Assembly (NCBI GenBank): GCA_013400975.1
Contig: WBMZ01002681.1
Location: 1 to 64,000, forward strand
From: Atrichornis clamosus
Taxonomy: Eukaryota; Chordata; Aves; Passeriformes; Menuridae
DNA length: 64,000 nt
Direction of reading: 5' to 3'
The position numbers and the translations under genes are program-made. Below, in pieces: positions 24,032-34,860 of this stretch. Position 1 is the first letter of the stretch; the number at the start of each line of letters is the position of its first letter. The notes under the pieces are model-generated. The model was not told the origin of the DNA. It saw only the letters and a list, made by a program, of their open reading frames with translations, and ran no database searches.

Positions 24032-24860
24032 CAGGAAAAGGCCACCTTCTGGAACACTTAAATGGAGAAATTTACCTGAAGATTATTGGCAAATAGATTT
24101 CTCTGAACTACCCAGACAAAACGGGTATACGTATCTTTTGGTATTGGAATATACATTTTGCAGATGGCCAGAGGCCTTTCCCTGTTGCATTAATAAAGCC
24201 AGAGAAGTGGTAGAAATTATTCTTAATGAAATCATACTGATATTTGGAGTGCCACTTGGGATGTCTTCAGATAGAAGCCCACATTGTATAGCAGATGTGA
24301 TACAACAGCTGAGCAAAACCCCGGATATAAAATGGGACTTAAACACCCCTTGGCAACCACAGTTGAGCAGGAAAGTGAAAAGATGAATCAGACTTTAAAA
24401 TTACAAATTAGTAAAACGTGCCAAGAAACCTCTTCAAAATGGCCACAGGCCCTTCCTCTGGCTCTTTTGCAAGTCAAAATTCAGCCGGGTTCAAAAACAA
24501 AAGTATGTCCCTATGAACTGATGTATAGACAGCCACATCAAACACCCTGAATTCCAGGAGAAATATGTTTAAAGGGAGAAACAGATTTAAATCTATATTT
24601 CTTTTCTTTGGGAAAAACTCTTGCTAGACTCCATCGGTTTATTACCCTAATGGGACCAGTTGCTTTGGATGCACCTTGTACAGTTCATCTGTACCAACCT
24701 GAGGATTTTGTATATGTAAAGACTCGGAAATCTGAACCCTTGAAGGAAGAGTGGAAAGGACCTTTCCAAGTCCTCCTGGTAACCTACACTGCACTCAAGG
24801 TAGTAGGAACTGAATCTTGGGCTCATCACGTGGATAAAACCAGCAACAGACATTAAACAC
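24032..24860 (+). pseudogene. Decayed retroviral pol, integrase part (gammaretrovirus-like)
   Basis: An open frame starting inside a CR1 tail runs into an integrase core: the first catalytic Asp lies in a YWQIDFSELP-type motif and the second in a SSDRSPH-type motif. The frame then breaks at a stop near 24384, and the expected Glu region (EKMNQT-type) is found in another frame. A further frame (24608-24856) carries the C-terminal SH3-like part with GPFQVLL. Reverse transcriptase, protease and gag are missing. The block is broken by at least two frame changes and is not functional. The gammaretrovirus-like assignment rests on these motifs and on the env that follows. Confidence 0.85.
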
Positions 24861-24879
24861 AGCAGAAACAAAACTTACT

Positions 24880-26487
24880 AACATCGTGGAGGGTTTTCTT
24901 CTCTTTTAGTTCTTGTGGGGAATTGGTACTGCTGTTTTTCTGCCTAGAGACATAAGTCTTACTGATTATTTTAGGTATAGAATATATTTTTCTAAGGGGA
25001 TACTATTTACTGGATCTAGATGAAGATTAATAATTGCGTATTTATAGTAATAATAGGAACTATGTTATAAACATTTGGGAAAGGGAATGTGGTTTTAAAG
25101 TTAGCACAAGATTTTGACAGATTACACAATGTAACTTCTATAACAGCTTGAGTGCCAATCCCATTCCATGGAGAGCTTTAGCCAGCAATTTGACAAAAAT
25201 ATGGGAACACACATGGGAAGGAAATAGCACCCATGCCAATTGAACAGGGATTGAAGGAGAATATTCCTTACAATGGACACATAAGAACAATACTGTTGAG
25301 AGTTGTAATATTTCAAAAACAGTTCTGGAAACAACATCAGGAAATATTTATTGTCCAACAGATTGCATTAATGCCCCTTGGGGATGTCAAATACCAGACT
25401 CAAACAGGACAATGGAAATATACCCAGCTAGTTCAGTGGGGTCTAGATTGAGAAGGGAGTCCAGGCCTCCCAGGGGTCCCCCTACAGGTAGATATAAAAT
25501 ATCCTGATTTAATAAGGTCAAGGCAAAAGGATCCAAGGACAAAGGAAAAGTGGAACTGCACTCAAATATACACTGGTACTAGTAGGAATCCTGAGGTACA
25601 GTGGCTCATGACTGTGGTCCAGACTCTAAGGCTGAGATGTGTTTGTAGGAATTATTCTGCCTTTCTTAATGACACCTGATCTCACCTAACAAACAATGAC
25701 ACTTGGAGAGATATAGACTGTCACCAGGACATGGCAAAATCATAAGGACCCACAGGGTGGGTAGGCAGTTGTGGAATTTGAACCACACATTTACCTTTAG
25801 GAGAATCAAGGGTACAATGGACACTGAGAGTATTAACGTTATGTCCCCTGTGGAAGGAGTCACCATTGGGAAGCCAACTATGGAGAAAAGTTAAACATGA
25901 TGAAACTTGGAAACACCCCAGTATGGGAACCATAGTGGGATGAATTTTAGAATCCATCTTTACTCCTCAAATATCTACTTTAGGAACAGACTAGCCATAA
26001 ACAATTTGAGTCTACAAATGGAAACTTTAGCAAATGCAACTCAGTTGGGGTTCTCTGAAATAAATGAGCAGTTGCAAGCTACGAATAAAATGACCTTACA
26101 AAAGAGATTGTCCTTAGACCATGCTGTTACACGAACATGGAGTATGTGGATACTTGAATTTAAACAACAATATTTTTTGTGTGCACATTCCAAATGTGAC
26201 TGCTGAATTGGATGATCGGATAAAACAGGTTGCTGCATCTAGCAGAGAATTAAGGGCAGGATTAGAAAGTAAATTGGTTGAATAAAATATTTAAAGGACG
26301 TGGATTTTCTCTGACTGGTTGGTTGGCCTCAATTTTATAAAATATAATTGTAGTCATAGTAAGAATTAGGATTGTCATTAGGATACTTGCTTTAAGCTGT
26401 ATTAAAAGCATGATTGCTAAAGCAACGCAAGGAATTTATATGATGTTAGTAAAAAAGCAAAATGAGGCTTATGAAGGCTTAAAGTGA
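24880..26487 (+). pseudogene. Decayed retroviral env remnant
   Basis: Directly after integrase are short frames in three registers that resemble a surface subunit: cysteine clusters and several N-glycosylation sequons around 25.2-25.45 kb. They are followed near 25.98-26.28 kb by a transmembrane-subunit ectodomain with a heptad-like region and a cysteine loop. A hydrophobic membrane segment and a short lysine-containing tail end at a TGA near 26485. Stops and frame shifts interrupt it in many places, so no full-length product is possible. Its order after integrase matches a provirus in plus orientation. Confidence 0.7.
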
Positions 26488-26499
26488 AGACAAGCTTCA

Positions 26500-26990
26500 C
26501 AAGCCTCAAAGGGAAGAGGAAAATTTTGCCAGATGAAAAATCATTTTGGGCTAATACAATGATCATTCTTCAAAAACCACTGGTCCATGGAACCGCACAA
26601 TGCTTATTCCAGGAAGAAGACCTGGAAAGCAACCACCTCTGTTGCACCAACTTTTACCAGTTCACCAGGTGGTTAGGTATGACTTTGGGGTCATTGACCA
26701 CCAGGGACCACCAAAGAGATCCCCAGAAAAAAACCACATGTGTAGAGGGGAGGGAAAATATGTTAATGATTATGGGGAACTTATAATATATATGTATGTT
26801 TATTCCAGGAAATTCAATTAATATGTATATAAAATATAGCATCTAGACAGGAGCTTTTTCTGTACTCAGCATGCACTATTTTTGGAGGAGATATTCCCTT
26901 GTGCATCCAGTCAACTAAAGAATGCCTGCTTTTTTATTGTTATAGAGTTTTTTTATTTTTACTGATTTTTGGTAACAGTAGGACAACCAA
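26500..26990 (+). mobile_element. Possible 3' end of the provirus (purine tract, decayed LTR)
   Basis: A purine run (26507-26522) follows the env stop and could be the polypurine tract. The next 400-500 bp are AT-rich, with a TATA-like TATATAAAATA near 26826. I found no matching 5' LTR copy in the window, so the LTR ends cannot be fixed. Confidence 0.3.
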
Positions 26991-27675
26991 ATCTAGTCCT
27001 GAGGATCTTCACCCCACTATCCTGTGACCTTTTTGCCTCCAGAATCCACCAGCAGTGGGGAAAACACCTTTGCCTATGCCACCAGGAAGCTACAGAGACC
27101 TAAAGGACAGTAAAATAGCATGAAAAGCCCTAACTAAATACCTAAAACGGGTGAAGGCTCTAAACACCCCAAACATCCCAATGGGTGCGTACAGAAGGGG
27201 ACAGCAGCTGGTCAGTTCAAAGTGATTTAGAGAAGCTCCAACAAAGGCAGCTCCCTAGGAGATGCCTTTGCAAAAAGCACGGCACTCTCCACACTCCAGC
27301 CAAGTAAGAAAAATGTATCTATATTCCCACTTTTCTCCCTGATCCACATGCACTTCCAAGCTATCAGGGATGCACATAGCTCAGTACTAGGAAGAAACTG
27401 CTCAGGCTGACCTCCTTACAGAAAGACACCACTCTCCCTCCCCAATTAATCCAAATGCCATTCCTCAGATCAGATCTCTCCTGTTTATCCACAGATAGGG
27501 AGAAACGATGCCAGCTCCAAAGCAGAGTGCATTTGCCCCACTGCCCTCACCCGTGCACGTTCCTCCCTGGGTCACCCTCCCCATCCAAGTACCACACAGC
27601 AGCAAATACTTGCTTTTAGGTTCGTTTCATTTGCAAGCCAAAAAAACAGTCTAACATTAAGAAGTCCAACATTAC

Positions 27676-27860
27676 CTGACCCACAGGTTGCGCTCTCCAG
27701 GTGGGACCTCGTGAAGACTCAACTTCCCTCTCAGAGATCTCCCATCCACGTTGGGGCTCTGCACTGAGGCGGGTCCCTCCCGCAAAGCACGCTCAGCCCT
27801 TCTGCAGAAACGCTTGAGGAAGCACAAAAGCATCCCCTTTATCCTCCCTGCCGGAGAGGT
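27676..27860 (-). promoter_or_regulatory. Possible non-coding first exon/promoter of KLHL35
   Basis: A locally GC-rich stretch ends on the minus strand at the donor CAG|GTAATG (27676|27675). About 175 bp earlier in the same direction there is a GGATAAAGGGG sequence that could serve as a weak TATA-like element. It faces the acceptor just before the KLHL35 ATG. An open frame crosses it, but it resembles no protein I know. If correct, the provirus at 24-26.5 kb lies inside KLHL35 intron 1. Confidence 0.25.
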
Positions 27861-28885
27861 GGGGGAGAAATCTACTTTTGTTTCTCCTGAATGACATGCC
27901 AAAAAGCTACAGGGCATTAGCCATGCAGCTGTCAGTAACAGCGAGCCAGGGAGGAGCCAGAACACAGGGAAAACCCAGCACAGCTCAGGGAAAATATATC
28001 ACACCAGGGCAGCTTAAGAGGGCCGAGCCATCTGGAGAGCAAATTGAGGTCCAGGTGGAACGATTCATTTGACAGAGATTCTATCTTGCTGGAAAACACA
28101 CTAAAGCCGATAAATAAAATACGGCTGAAAGAGCTAGCAGAAAGACTCCAGGAGCAGGAACGGACTGGGTCAGGGAGAAGCTGTAGTTCTCCTCATTAAC
28201 GTGTGATAATTAGGTAATTATGGCCTTGAAAACGATGAGGACAGAAGGGGCGCTTTGCCTTGTGTGGTTTTCTGCACCCTCCCCTCTAACTCAATCCCAG
28301 TTGTTGGCTGGATTTTTAAATGCTCATAGCAGGGATTAAAGCAGCCCTGGGGGAGCTCCACAGTCACCCTTGTGCTGAAGATTGTCAAATCCCCTAAAGC
28401 GGCAGCGACAGCCTTCCCTCCCTTGCCCAGCACTGCTTTGAACAATTTGTACTTTTCTACGCTAGACAAAGAGAAATATTAATAAAACCATCTCCTGCAT
28501 GTTCTCATCCCAGGGAAATTGCCTTTTCGCATTTGCTGGCTGGATCCTTTCTGCTCCTCTCCCATCGCTGGGATGCAGGGCACAAGCTGGCATCCTGCTT
28601 GCTCCGAATATTTGCATATGAATCCCTGGCAACCTGGAAGACACTGTGGTTTCCCAGCCTGCGCAGTGGGCTGTGAGGATTGTGGGATTTGCTCTTAGGA
28701 TCTTCCATCCTGATGGAGTTAGCCCCTACCAGGCTGCATTGATCAGGACTGCAAGCACATCTGCACACGGACTGGGTGACCTTTAACCCATCTGGACAAA
28801 ATTCTCACCATGGCAAACTGCAGGAAAGGAAGCAGCTGCTTACACACATGCCATCCCAAGTGTGGGAACAGCTCTGAGGAGGTTA

Positions 28886-28959
28886 TGTTAACTTTTAGAA
28901 ACTTTGCCACAGTAGTCCCTCTGAGGGAATTTCGAGTGTTAACTTTTGGAAACTTTGCT
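28886..28959. repeat. Pair of 22-bp direct repeats
   Basis: The words 'tgttaacttttagaaactt' and 'tgttaacttttggaaactt' start 52 bp apart (28886 and 28938) and agree at 21 of 22 positions. They lie just upstream of a stretch that may be an LTR. Confidence 0.7.
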
Positions 28960-29139
28960 ATGAATTCTCACTGTGAGAGTCTTTGGAGAAAATGTGTGTT
29001 CTGTGTGGGCAGTATAAAGAAAATACTTTGTTGTCCTTTCTTGAAAAATTTGATAGTCACCACGCTCCTTCAGGGGTGGAGTGGGCACAAGAAAATTGGG
29101 ATAATGAGTAGGCAGTACCAGACTGCATAACTAGTTTGC

Positions 29140-29640
29140 GGGCCTGTGAGAGACTGAAATGTTACGGTTAATGGCTTAAACATTGTTATGAAGGACTTTT
29201 TGGCCATTATGGCAAAACTGTATGAAGAAGCTGAGACCACCTAGGCCCACCCCTCCCTGAATATGCCTCCTGACTGGAACTTTGAACTGTGAGTTAAGCT
29301 GCCTAAGGGAACTTGAGATAGGATAAAGTTTACACTATTGTCCAACTATCTCAGGTCTAGGGAGAAATAAACAAGGCTGAGGGAGAAAAATTTGTCTATA
29401 AGAAAGCAAAACCAAGCAGCTGTCCTGAAAATCAGCTCTAGCTGGGTTTGGGGTGAGGGAGGCTATAGCCCACAGACTCATTTGCCGAGGCCAGGTTTGC
29501 ACAGATTGCCCCTCAACCAAGGGGGAGGAGGAGAGTTTTTGGGGTATGTGGTATAACCTCTTGTCAGAGGGAGCTGACATCCATCCTCCCTTACTGGAGA
29601 GAACACCCATCCTCCCAACTGGCTGAGTTGTAAAACCCCC
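29140..29640 (+). mobile_element. Possible unclassified LTR-like repeat
   Basis: The stretch begins TGTGAGAGACTG, has an AATAAA at 29366-29371 and moderately GC-rich text after it, as some avian LTRs do. I could not find a CA end with a matching target duplication, so the call is weak. Confidence 0.25.
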
Positions 29641-31343
29641 TACTCAGGGAAGGCCACATACACACGGGACATTCACCTGGGAGGCAGCTGAGAAAGTGTT
29701 ATAAACCCTCAAACACTCCCTTAGCGCCTCCCCAACTGATTCCCGAGGCCTTGCACGTGATGCAAAGTGATGCAAAAAATCCAAAGTCTGTTGCAAGACT
29801 TTGCACCCAACACCTTTTTATGCTCAGCAAAGGTATGTGTTGTGTGCCATTTCCTAACAGCAGAGTGACTATGTTGCTCAGCAGGGCTGGTATCTCCTCA
29901 GGAGTGTATCTAACCAACATTTTTAGAAACAATTTGCATGGTGGGTCTCATGTGGCATCCAGCATCGGCACTTCAAAGCACTGAGTACTGCAGCTTTTGC
30001 CAGAGCTGACTCACGGGTCAGTCTCTTCTGTCAAAGGCAGTGGCAGGTGACTTCAATCACCCTGGCAAGTGACTTTAATCCCCCTGGCTGTCATTTGGAT
30101 GAGGAGAGTGGGCCTGGCTCAGAAATCAAGCGCCGCACGCAGCGAGACTGCACAGCCCTCAAGTGTTATCTGGACACAGAAAGGTTTCTGTTCACGGACA
30201 GACTGCATGACCTAGACAGGAAGCCTGGACCAGCACACAGCTACACTGTGTCTGAACAGAAACCCTGCCCGTCCAACAGCCAGGCTATCTACAGAGAGGG
30301 CTGGCTCAGGGAAAACCAGCCATGAAAAGGCAGACAAGGTATGACGGTATAGAGACCTTGCCCACTTTCTGACTAAAATACATCTTGTCCAGAGACACAG
30401 CCTGAAGCCCATCCCATGTAAACACACTGAAATTAAGATCGTTCCATGAACTGGTCAACCCCTTGAGGAAGTAAACTGGCTCCATTTATGGGTCTATTTA
30501 CTGTTTCTTAAATCAATGAAGCACATGAGTTGAAAAGGAGAACTAGTGGCTAGCAATACTTTCTTGACCCTGTTATGCAAGCATGCTGGGAGCCCCAAGA
30601 CATATTGCACCACAAGAGAAAGAATCCTTCTCCTTTCTCTGAGATCTAGCTGAGGAAGTGAGAGGGCCTGATGATTTATTTCAGATAATTCATCATTTCA
30701 AAACAAGCTGAAAGACTTAAAGACCTAACCCTGATCCTCAAAGTTCACTCCACACTACCCATCCCAGAAATAGAGGGCCAAAACTAGCCCCCTTTGTTCA
30801 CTGCCATGTGCAAGACAGTCTATATGCCACTGTGCACTGCCCACTGCAGAGACTACTCAGCCTAATAAATCCTGTTCTCCATAGCAGAGAATCAATGCTA
30901 TTTGCTTCCATAAATTCTGTTGAGCACCGAATTCCCACCAGACTCATCAGCCCAAGTCCTGCAGGCTGCTGGAGCTGGCTGAGCATCAGCAGCCCTTGGT
31001 GGCTGCAGACAGGGATGGCTGCAGATGTGCCACAAGGCTGGAGGGGCAGGGGGAGGCAACGAAAACTTGGCAGACTTTGTTTGGACGGATGTTGTCTCTT
31101 GGCACCTGAGATTCCACTGTATGGTCCCAACAGTGGCAGGGGGAGTGAGCACTGGTCTTCCACATTCCCTGCGAGGTTCACTTTGACTGTCTTTTTTTCT
31201 TTCTATCCTTTCTTTTTTTCACACTGTGGCACAGGTTGTTACTTCCACATACTCTCTATGGTATCCGTTCTTTCCTACGCTGACCCCACCAACTGCCTCC
31301 TGTCTGCTCCTTGTCATTCCGTGCTGCTCTCCACTAACACCAT

Positions 31344-31370
31344 TCACACACACACACACGCCCACACACT
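31344..31370. repeat. (CA)n microsatellite, interrupted
   Basis: A CA run, interrupted by 'acgcc', between 31344 and 31370. A second short run of GT occurs at 44311-44325. Confidence 0.85.
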
Positions 31371-32742
31371 CCTCTACGCATCCCTTTGACTGAATCAAAT
31401 AAATGCTAACACCCACTTCCCAGGCTCTCCAAGGGCAGGACTGCTTGAAAACAGAGAGAAACATGCAGTTTTCATGTATGCGTGCACAGGTTGGTAGGGA
31501 GAGAAAAGAGCAAGTTATAGGGTCTCTGTTTTACCTGTCAAAAAAACTCTAACAAACTGAGTTTATTGCATGTTGTCTTCCTCATCCCCTTTTCTTTCCG
31601 AAGTCATTTCTTTTAGACCATTTTTGTCCCTTCCATACTCTATTCACTCCTGCAGAATGGCTCCTGTCTTTTTGCCTTCAACCCATTCCACTCCTGCCCC
31701 TCATCTGAACATGTTGTAAAATCCTACAAAGACAATCTTTAATGCAGTCTCTTCTCTCATAACTCACTCCTTTCCTCCCTCTGGTTGTCTCCTCAGCACT
31801 CTGCCCTGACATATCACTCGTGCTGTACCACAAAGTTCAACCACCTACCTGAGTTAAGTGGCTGCACATCAGGGGTTCAGAGCATCCTTTTTTTCTCTTT
31901 TCCTTTCCTATGAAAATTTCAGTTTCTCCTTAGCATCTCCAGGAGAAGTCAGCAGCAGAAGTCTCCATGTGTCTGTGACCCAGAGAGGGGGTTGGGATCT
32001 CTGCCCATGCTCTGCAGGCAAGTGGAATACTGGACGAAAAACTATCTTGTTCTGCCTGTACAGGACAGCAGATAAATAGTAGGGGATGGATGTGTGCTGT
32101 GTTTTCCTTGCTGAGTTCAGCCCAACAGAATGATCCATCTGGCCTGCTATAAGCTGTGGGTGCTGTAGGGTACCTGGGGCAGATGTAGTTGCACAGCAAG
32201 TTAATTTGGATTTCTCAGTGCTGTGTTGCTGTATATGTAGTGTGGACATACTTGGTAAGATCTACATGGAAATATGAAAATCCACCATCTTTTACGATAA
32301 GTTGAATGAATTATCTGTATTACCCCAGTTAAAAACATCTCTTTATACAAATCCTTGTAAGGTTACGGAGCACAAAGTGATGGATAAAATAAGGTATACC
32401 TCAGTGTTTATTTGGGTAAATAATGCTTTGAAGGGCCTTCAGTGGAGGTGGAATGGTGTTCACCTAACAAAATCAAGCTTGTAGAGGCAAGGATTCTGAC
32501 ATCCCGCAGCGTGCAAGAGTGATGAGAAAAGCGGTAATACCTGAATTCTGCTTAATGGTAATCATCCTATGGACTTTGTGGTCCAAAACAGAGTCCCTGC
32601 TGCTGTAATTAAATGATGTGGTTTTCCTCAGGGAAGGCTGGGCCACGAACACCTGCAGTGACACAGAACCAGCATTTGAGACTGATTTAGCAGTGGGCAG
32701 GGACAGTGGGGCCAGTGGTGCCACAGCCACCCTTTGGACTGT

Positions 32743-32878
32743 AGAATCACAGAATCGTTATGGTTGGGAAAGACCTTTAAGATCACCACGTCCATCTGTT
32801 AACCCAGCACCCCGTGTTCACCATTAAACCATGCCCTCAAGTGCCATATCCACGCGTTTTTTGGACACTTCCAGGACG
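32743..32878 (-). mobile_element. CR1 LINE 3' fragment
   Basis: 'gtagaatcacagaatcgtta' followed by 'tgggaaagacctttaagatc' and 'ttggacacttccagg' shows a reversed CR1 end next to the CpG-rich block. Confidence 0.78.
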
Positions 32879-32899
32879 TGACAGACTTCCCCAAGCAAA

Positions 32900-33270
32900 C
32901 AAAGCAGGAACAATGCCAGGGGACGGCTGCTGCCGGGCACTGCGCCATGGCCTTTCCCGGATCACTCAGACCCCGCAGAACGGATCAGCTCCAAGCCGGA
33001 GGATGGGTGGGCGGGCAGCGCCGTTCTGCGGGACTGGCTCTGGTCCAACCGCCGGGAGCCGCCGGGACTTCGCCGGGAGCCGCCGGGAGTCGCCGGGAGC
33101 CACGGGAACACCATCGGGACATCGCCGGGAGCCGCTGGGAGCCGCGTCCCGCCAGCGCCCCCCGCAGGCCAACGGGCGCACCGCCACCGCCTTCCTTTTC
33201 CCCGATGGACGCGGGGAGCCGCTCCTGCCGCTCCAGAGAAACGTGATTGTCAGGGAATTCTGTGGGCCGA
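32900..33270. other. CpG-rich block with minisatellite
   Basis: GC- and CpG-rich DNA 1.2 kb upstream of CREG1, separated from the promoter by a CR1 insertion. Overlapping open frames are a by-product of the GC content and repeat. Confidence 0.5.
33051..33150. repeat. GC-rich minisatellite, (GCCGGGAGC)n type
   Basis: About nine imperfect units of 10-11 bp based on 'gccgggagcc'. Some units are diverged ('accatcgggacatc', 'gctgggagcc'). It sits in a CpG-rich block at 32,900-33,270. Confidence 0.8.
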
Positions 33271-34085
33271 GACCAGCGCGGTGAGGTTCAACAAGACCAA
33301 CACTTGGGCCACAACGTGCCCACGAGCGCCACAGGCGTGGGGAACAGTGGGTGGAAAGCTGTCTAGCGGAAAAGAACCTGGGGGTGCTGGTCGAGAGTGG
33401 CAGGACATGAGCCAGGGTGTGCCCAGGTGGCCAAGGAGGCCAATGGCATCCTGGCCTGGATCGGGAGTAGTGTGGCCAGCAGGCCCAGATTGTCCCTCTG
33501 TACTCAGCACTGATGAGGCCACACCTGGAATCCTGTGTCCAGTTTTGGGCCCCTCAGTTCAGGAAAGACATTAAGGTGCTGGAGCAAGTCCAGAGAAGGG
33601 AACAGAGCTGGGGAAGGGTCTGGAGCATAAGGCTTGTGAAGAGCAGCTGAGGGAATTGGGGTTGTTTAGCCTGGAACGGAGGAGGCTCAGGGGGGACCTT
33701 ATTGCTCTCTATAACTACTTGAAACGAGNTGGAGCATAAGTGAAGAGCAGCTGAGGGAATTGGGGTTGTTTAGCCTGGAACGGAGGAGGCTCAGGGGGGA
33801 CCTTATTGCTCTCTATAACTACTTGAAACGAGGTTGTAGCCAGGTGGGGTTCGGCCTCTTCTCCCAGGGAACAAACGACAGGACAAGAGGACAGTCTTAA
33901 ACAGTGGTGGTGGGTGGTTCAGGTTGGACATCAGGAGGAATTTCTTCACAGGAAGGATGATTAGAAATTGGACTGGGCTGCTCAGGGAGCTGTTGTAGTC
34001 ACCGTCCCTGGACGTGTTTAAGGAAAGGCGAGACGTGGCACTCCGTGCCATTGTCTCGTTGACATGACGGTGTTGGGTCCCAGGC
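33270..34085 (+). mobile_element. CR1 LINE fragment upstream of the CREG1 promoter
   Basis: Forward CR1 with 'ctgggggtgctggtcgagag', 'tgtgtccagttttgggcccc', 'gttgtttagcctggaacgg' and a decayed 3' end near 34085. It contains the duplication and the N described separately, and ends about 65 bp before the first CCAAT box of the CREG1 promoter. Confidence 0.88.
33621..33832. repeat. Near-identical tandem copies across an N (possible assembly error)
   Basis: Positions 33621-33728 and 33730-33832 are the same CR1 text, from 'tggagcataag' to 'acttgaaacgag', differing by a 5-base 'gcttg' insertion. A single undetermined base (33729) lies exactly between them, as expected when two contig ends are joined without merging their overlap. 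Confidence 0.9.
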
Positions 34086-34119
34086 TGCATTCGGTAATTT
34101 GGGGGTTTTTCCCACCCCG

Positions 34120-34860
34120 TTGATTCGGAGCTCCAGAGCAGGGCCCTCATTGGCTGCCGGGCTAGCGGTGACTCCGCCCCCGCCCGAGGCCGCGCCGTCG
34201 GGGTTGTTTACAACGTCTGCGCGCATTGACCCGCCCGCAGCGGCTCTCATTGGCTGAAGAGCGCGGCCCGCGCGAGCCCATTGGCTGGAAGCGGGCGGGT
34301 TGGTTCGTCACGCCCGAGGTTGTTCCTCATTGGTGCAGCGGGGTGGGCACCGCTGCTTCCATTGGCGGGGCGCGGAGGGGGCCGGCCCCTCCCGGCGCGG
34401 GGCAGCAGCCGTGCGAGCGGGCCCGGCGGGGGCTCGGCGGCAGTCGGTGGCGGCACTGTGCGTGGCCGCGATGTCCGTGTCCGCGGCTGCTCGAGGTGGG
34501 ATGGCGGGGCTGCTGCTCCTCTGCGCGGCGTCGGGGCTGCTGCTTGCGGCCGTCGCGGCGATCCCGCCGCCCGAGGAGGCGGCGCGCATGGCGCGCTTCG
34601 TCCTCCACAGCTGCGACTGGGGCGCGCTGGCCACGCTGTCGGCTCAGGAGGGGCTGCGCGGCCGCCCCTTCGCCAACATCTTCTCTCTCAGCGACGGCCC
34701 CCCCGGGCCCCGCGGCGGCAGCGGCGTCCCCTACCTGTACCTGACCGACATGGAGATCTCCGTGCAGGATCTGGAGGTGAGCGGGAGCGGCGGGGCGGGG
34801 GAAGGGGGTGTCCCTGCGCTGGCACCGCAGGTGCGGACGGTGACCCCACAAAGGATGCTC
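34120..34860 (+). promoter_or_regulatory. CREG1 CpG-island promoter with five inverted CCAAT boxes
   Basis: The stretch is very GC- and CpG-rich, without a TATA box at a suitable place. Five ATTGG motifs (reverse of CCAAT, the NF-Y site) start at 34149, 34249, 34280, 34329 and 34361, most of them as ATTGGC. The last lies 110 bp before the first CREG1 ATG. TATA-less CpG promoters with NF-Y boxes are typical of broadly expressed genes. Confidence 0.75.
34471..34776 (+). CDS. CREG1: CREG1 exon 1 (signal peptide and N-terminal domain)
   Basis: The exon ends at the donor CTGGAG|GTGAGC in phase 0. Reading is in frame back to an ATG at 34300, which would add 57 residues, but that stretch lies over CCAAT boxes and resembles promoter DNA rather than protein. 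The exon is very GC-rich and part of a CpG island. Confidence 0.9.

Larger units (their letters stand above)
26991..32742. other. Upstream flank of KLHL35 towards CREG1, no certain gene
   Basis: Contains the possible KLHL35 first exon (27676-27860), a repeat pair and a possible LTR. The remainder shows no gene. A frame at 30808-31389 (193 aa) overlaps a CA microsatellite and is chance. Confidence 0.4.

Noticed and set aside
30808..31389. 193-codon open frame on the plus strand
   Set aside because: It crosses a CA microsatellite (giving a His-Thr run), has no domain likeness and no splice context.
32814..33284. 156-codon frame with Arg/Gly-rich repeats
   Set aside because: Product of the GC-rich minisatellite and CpG block, starting inside a CR1 fragment.
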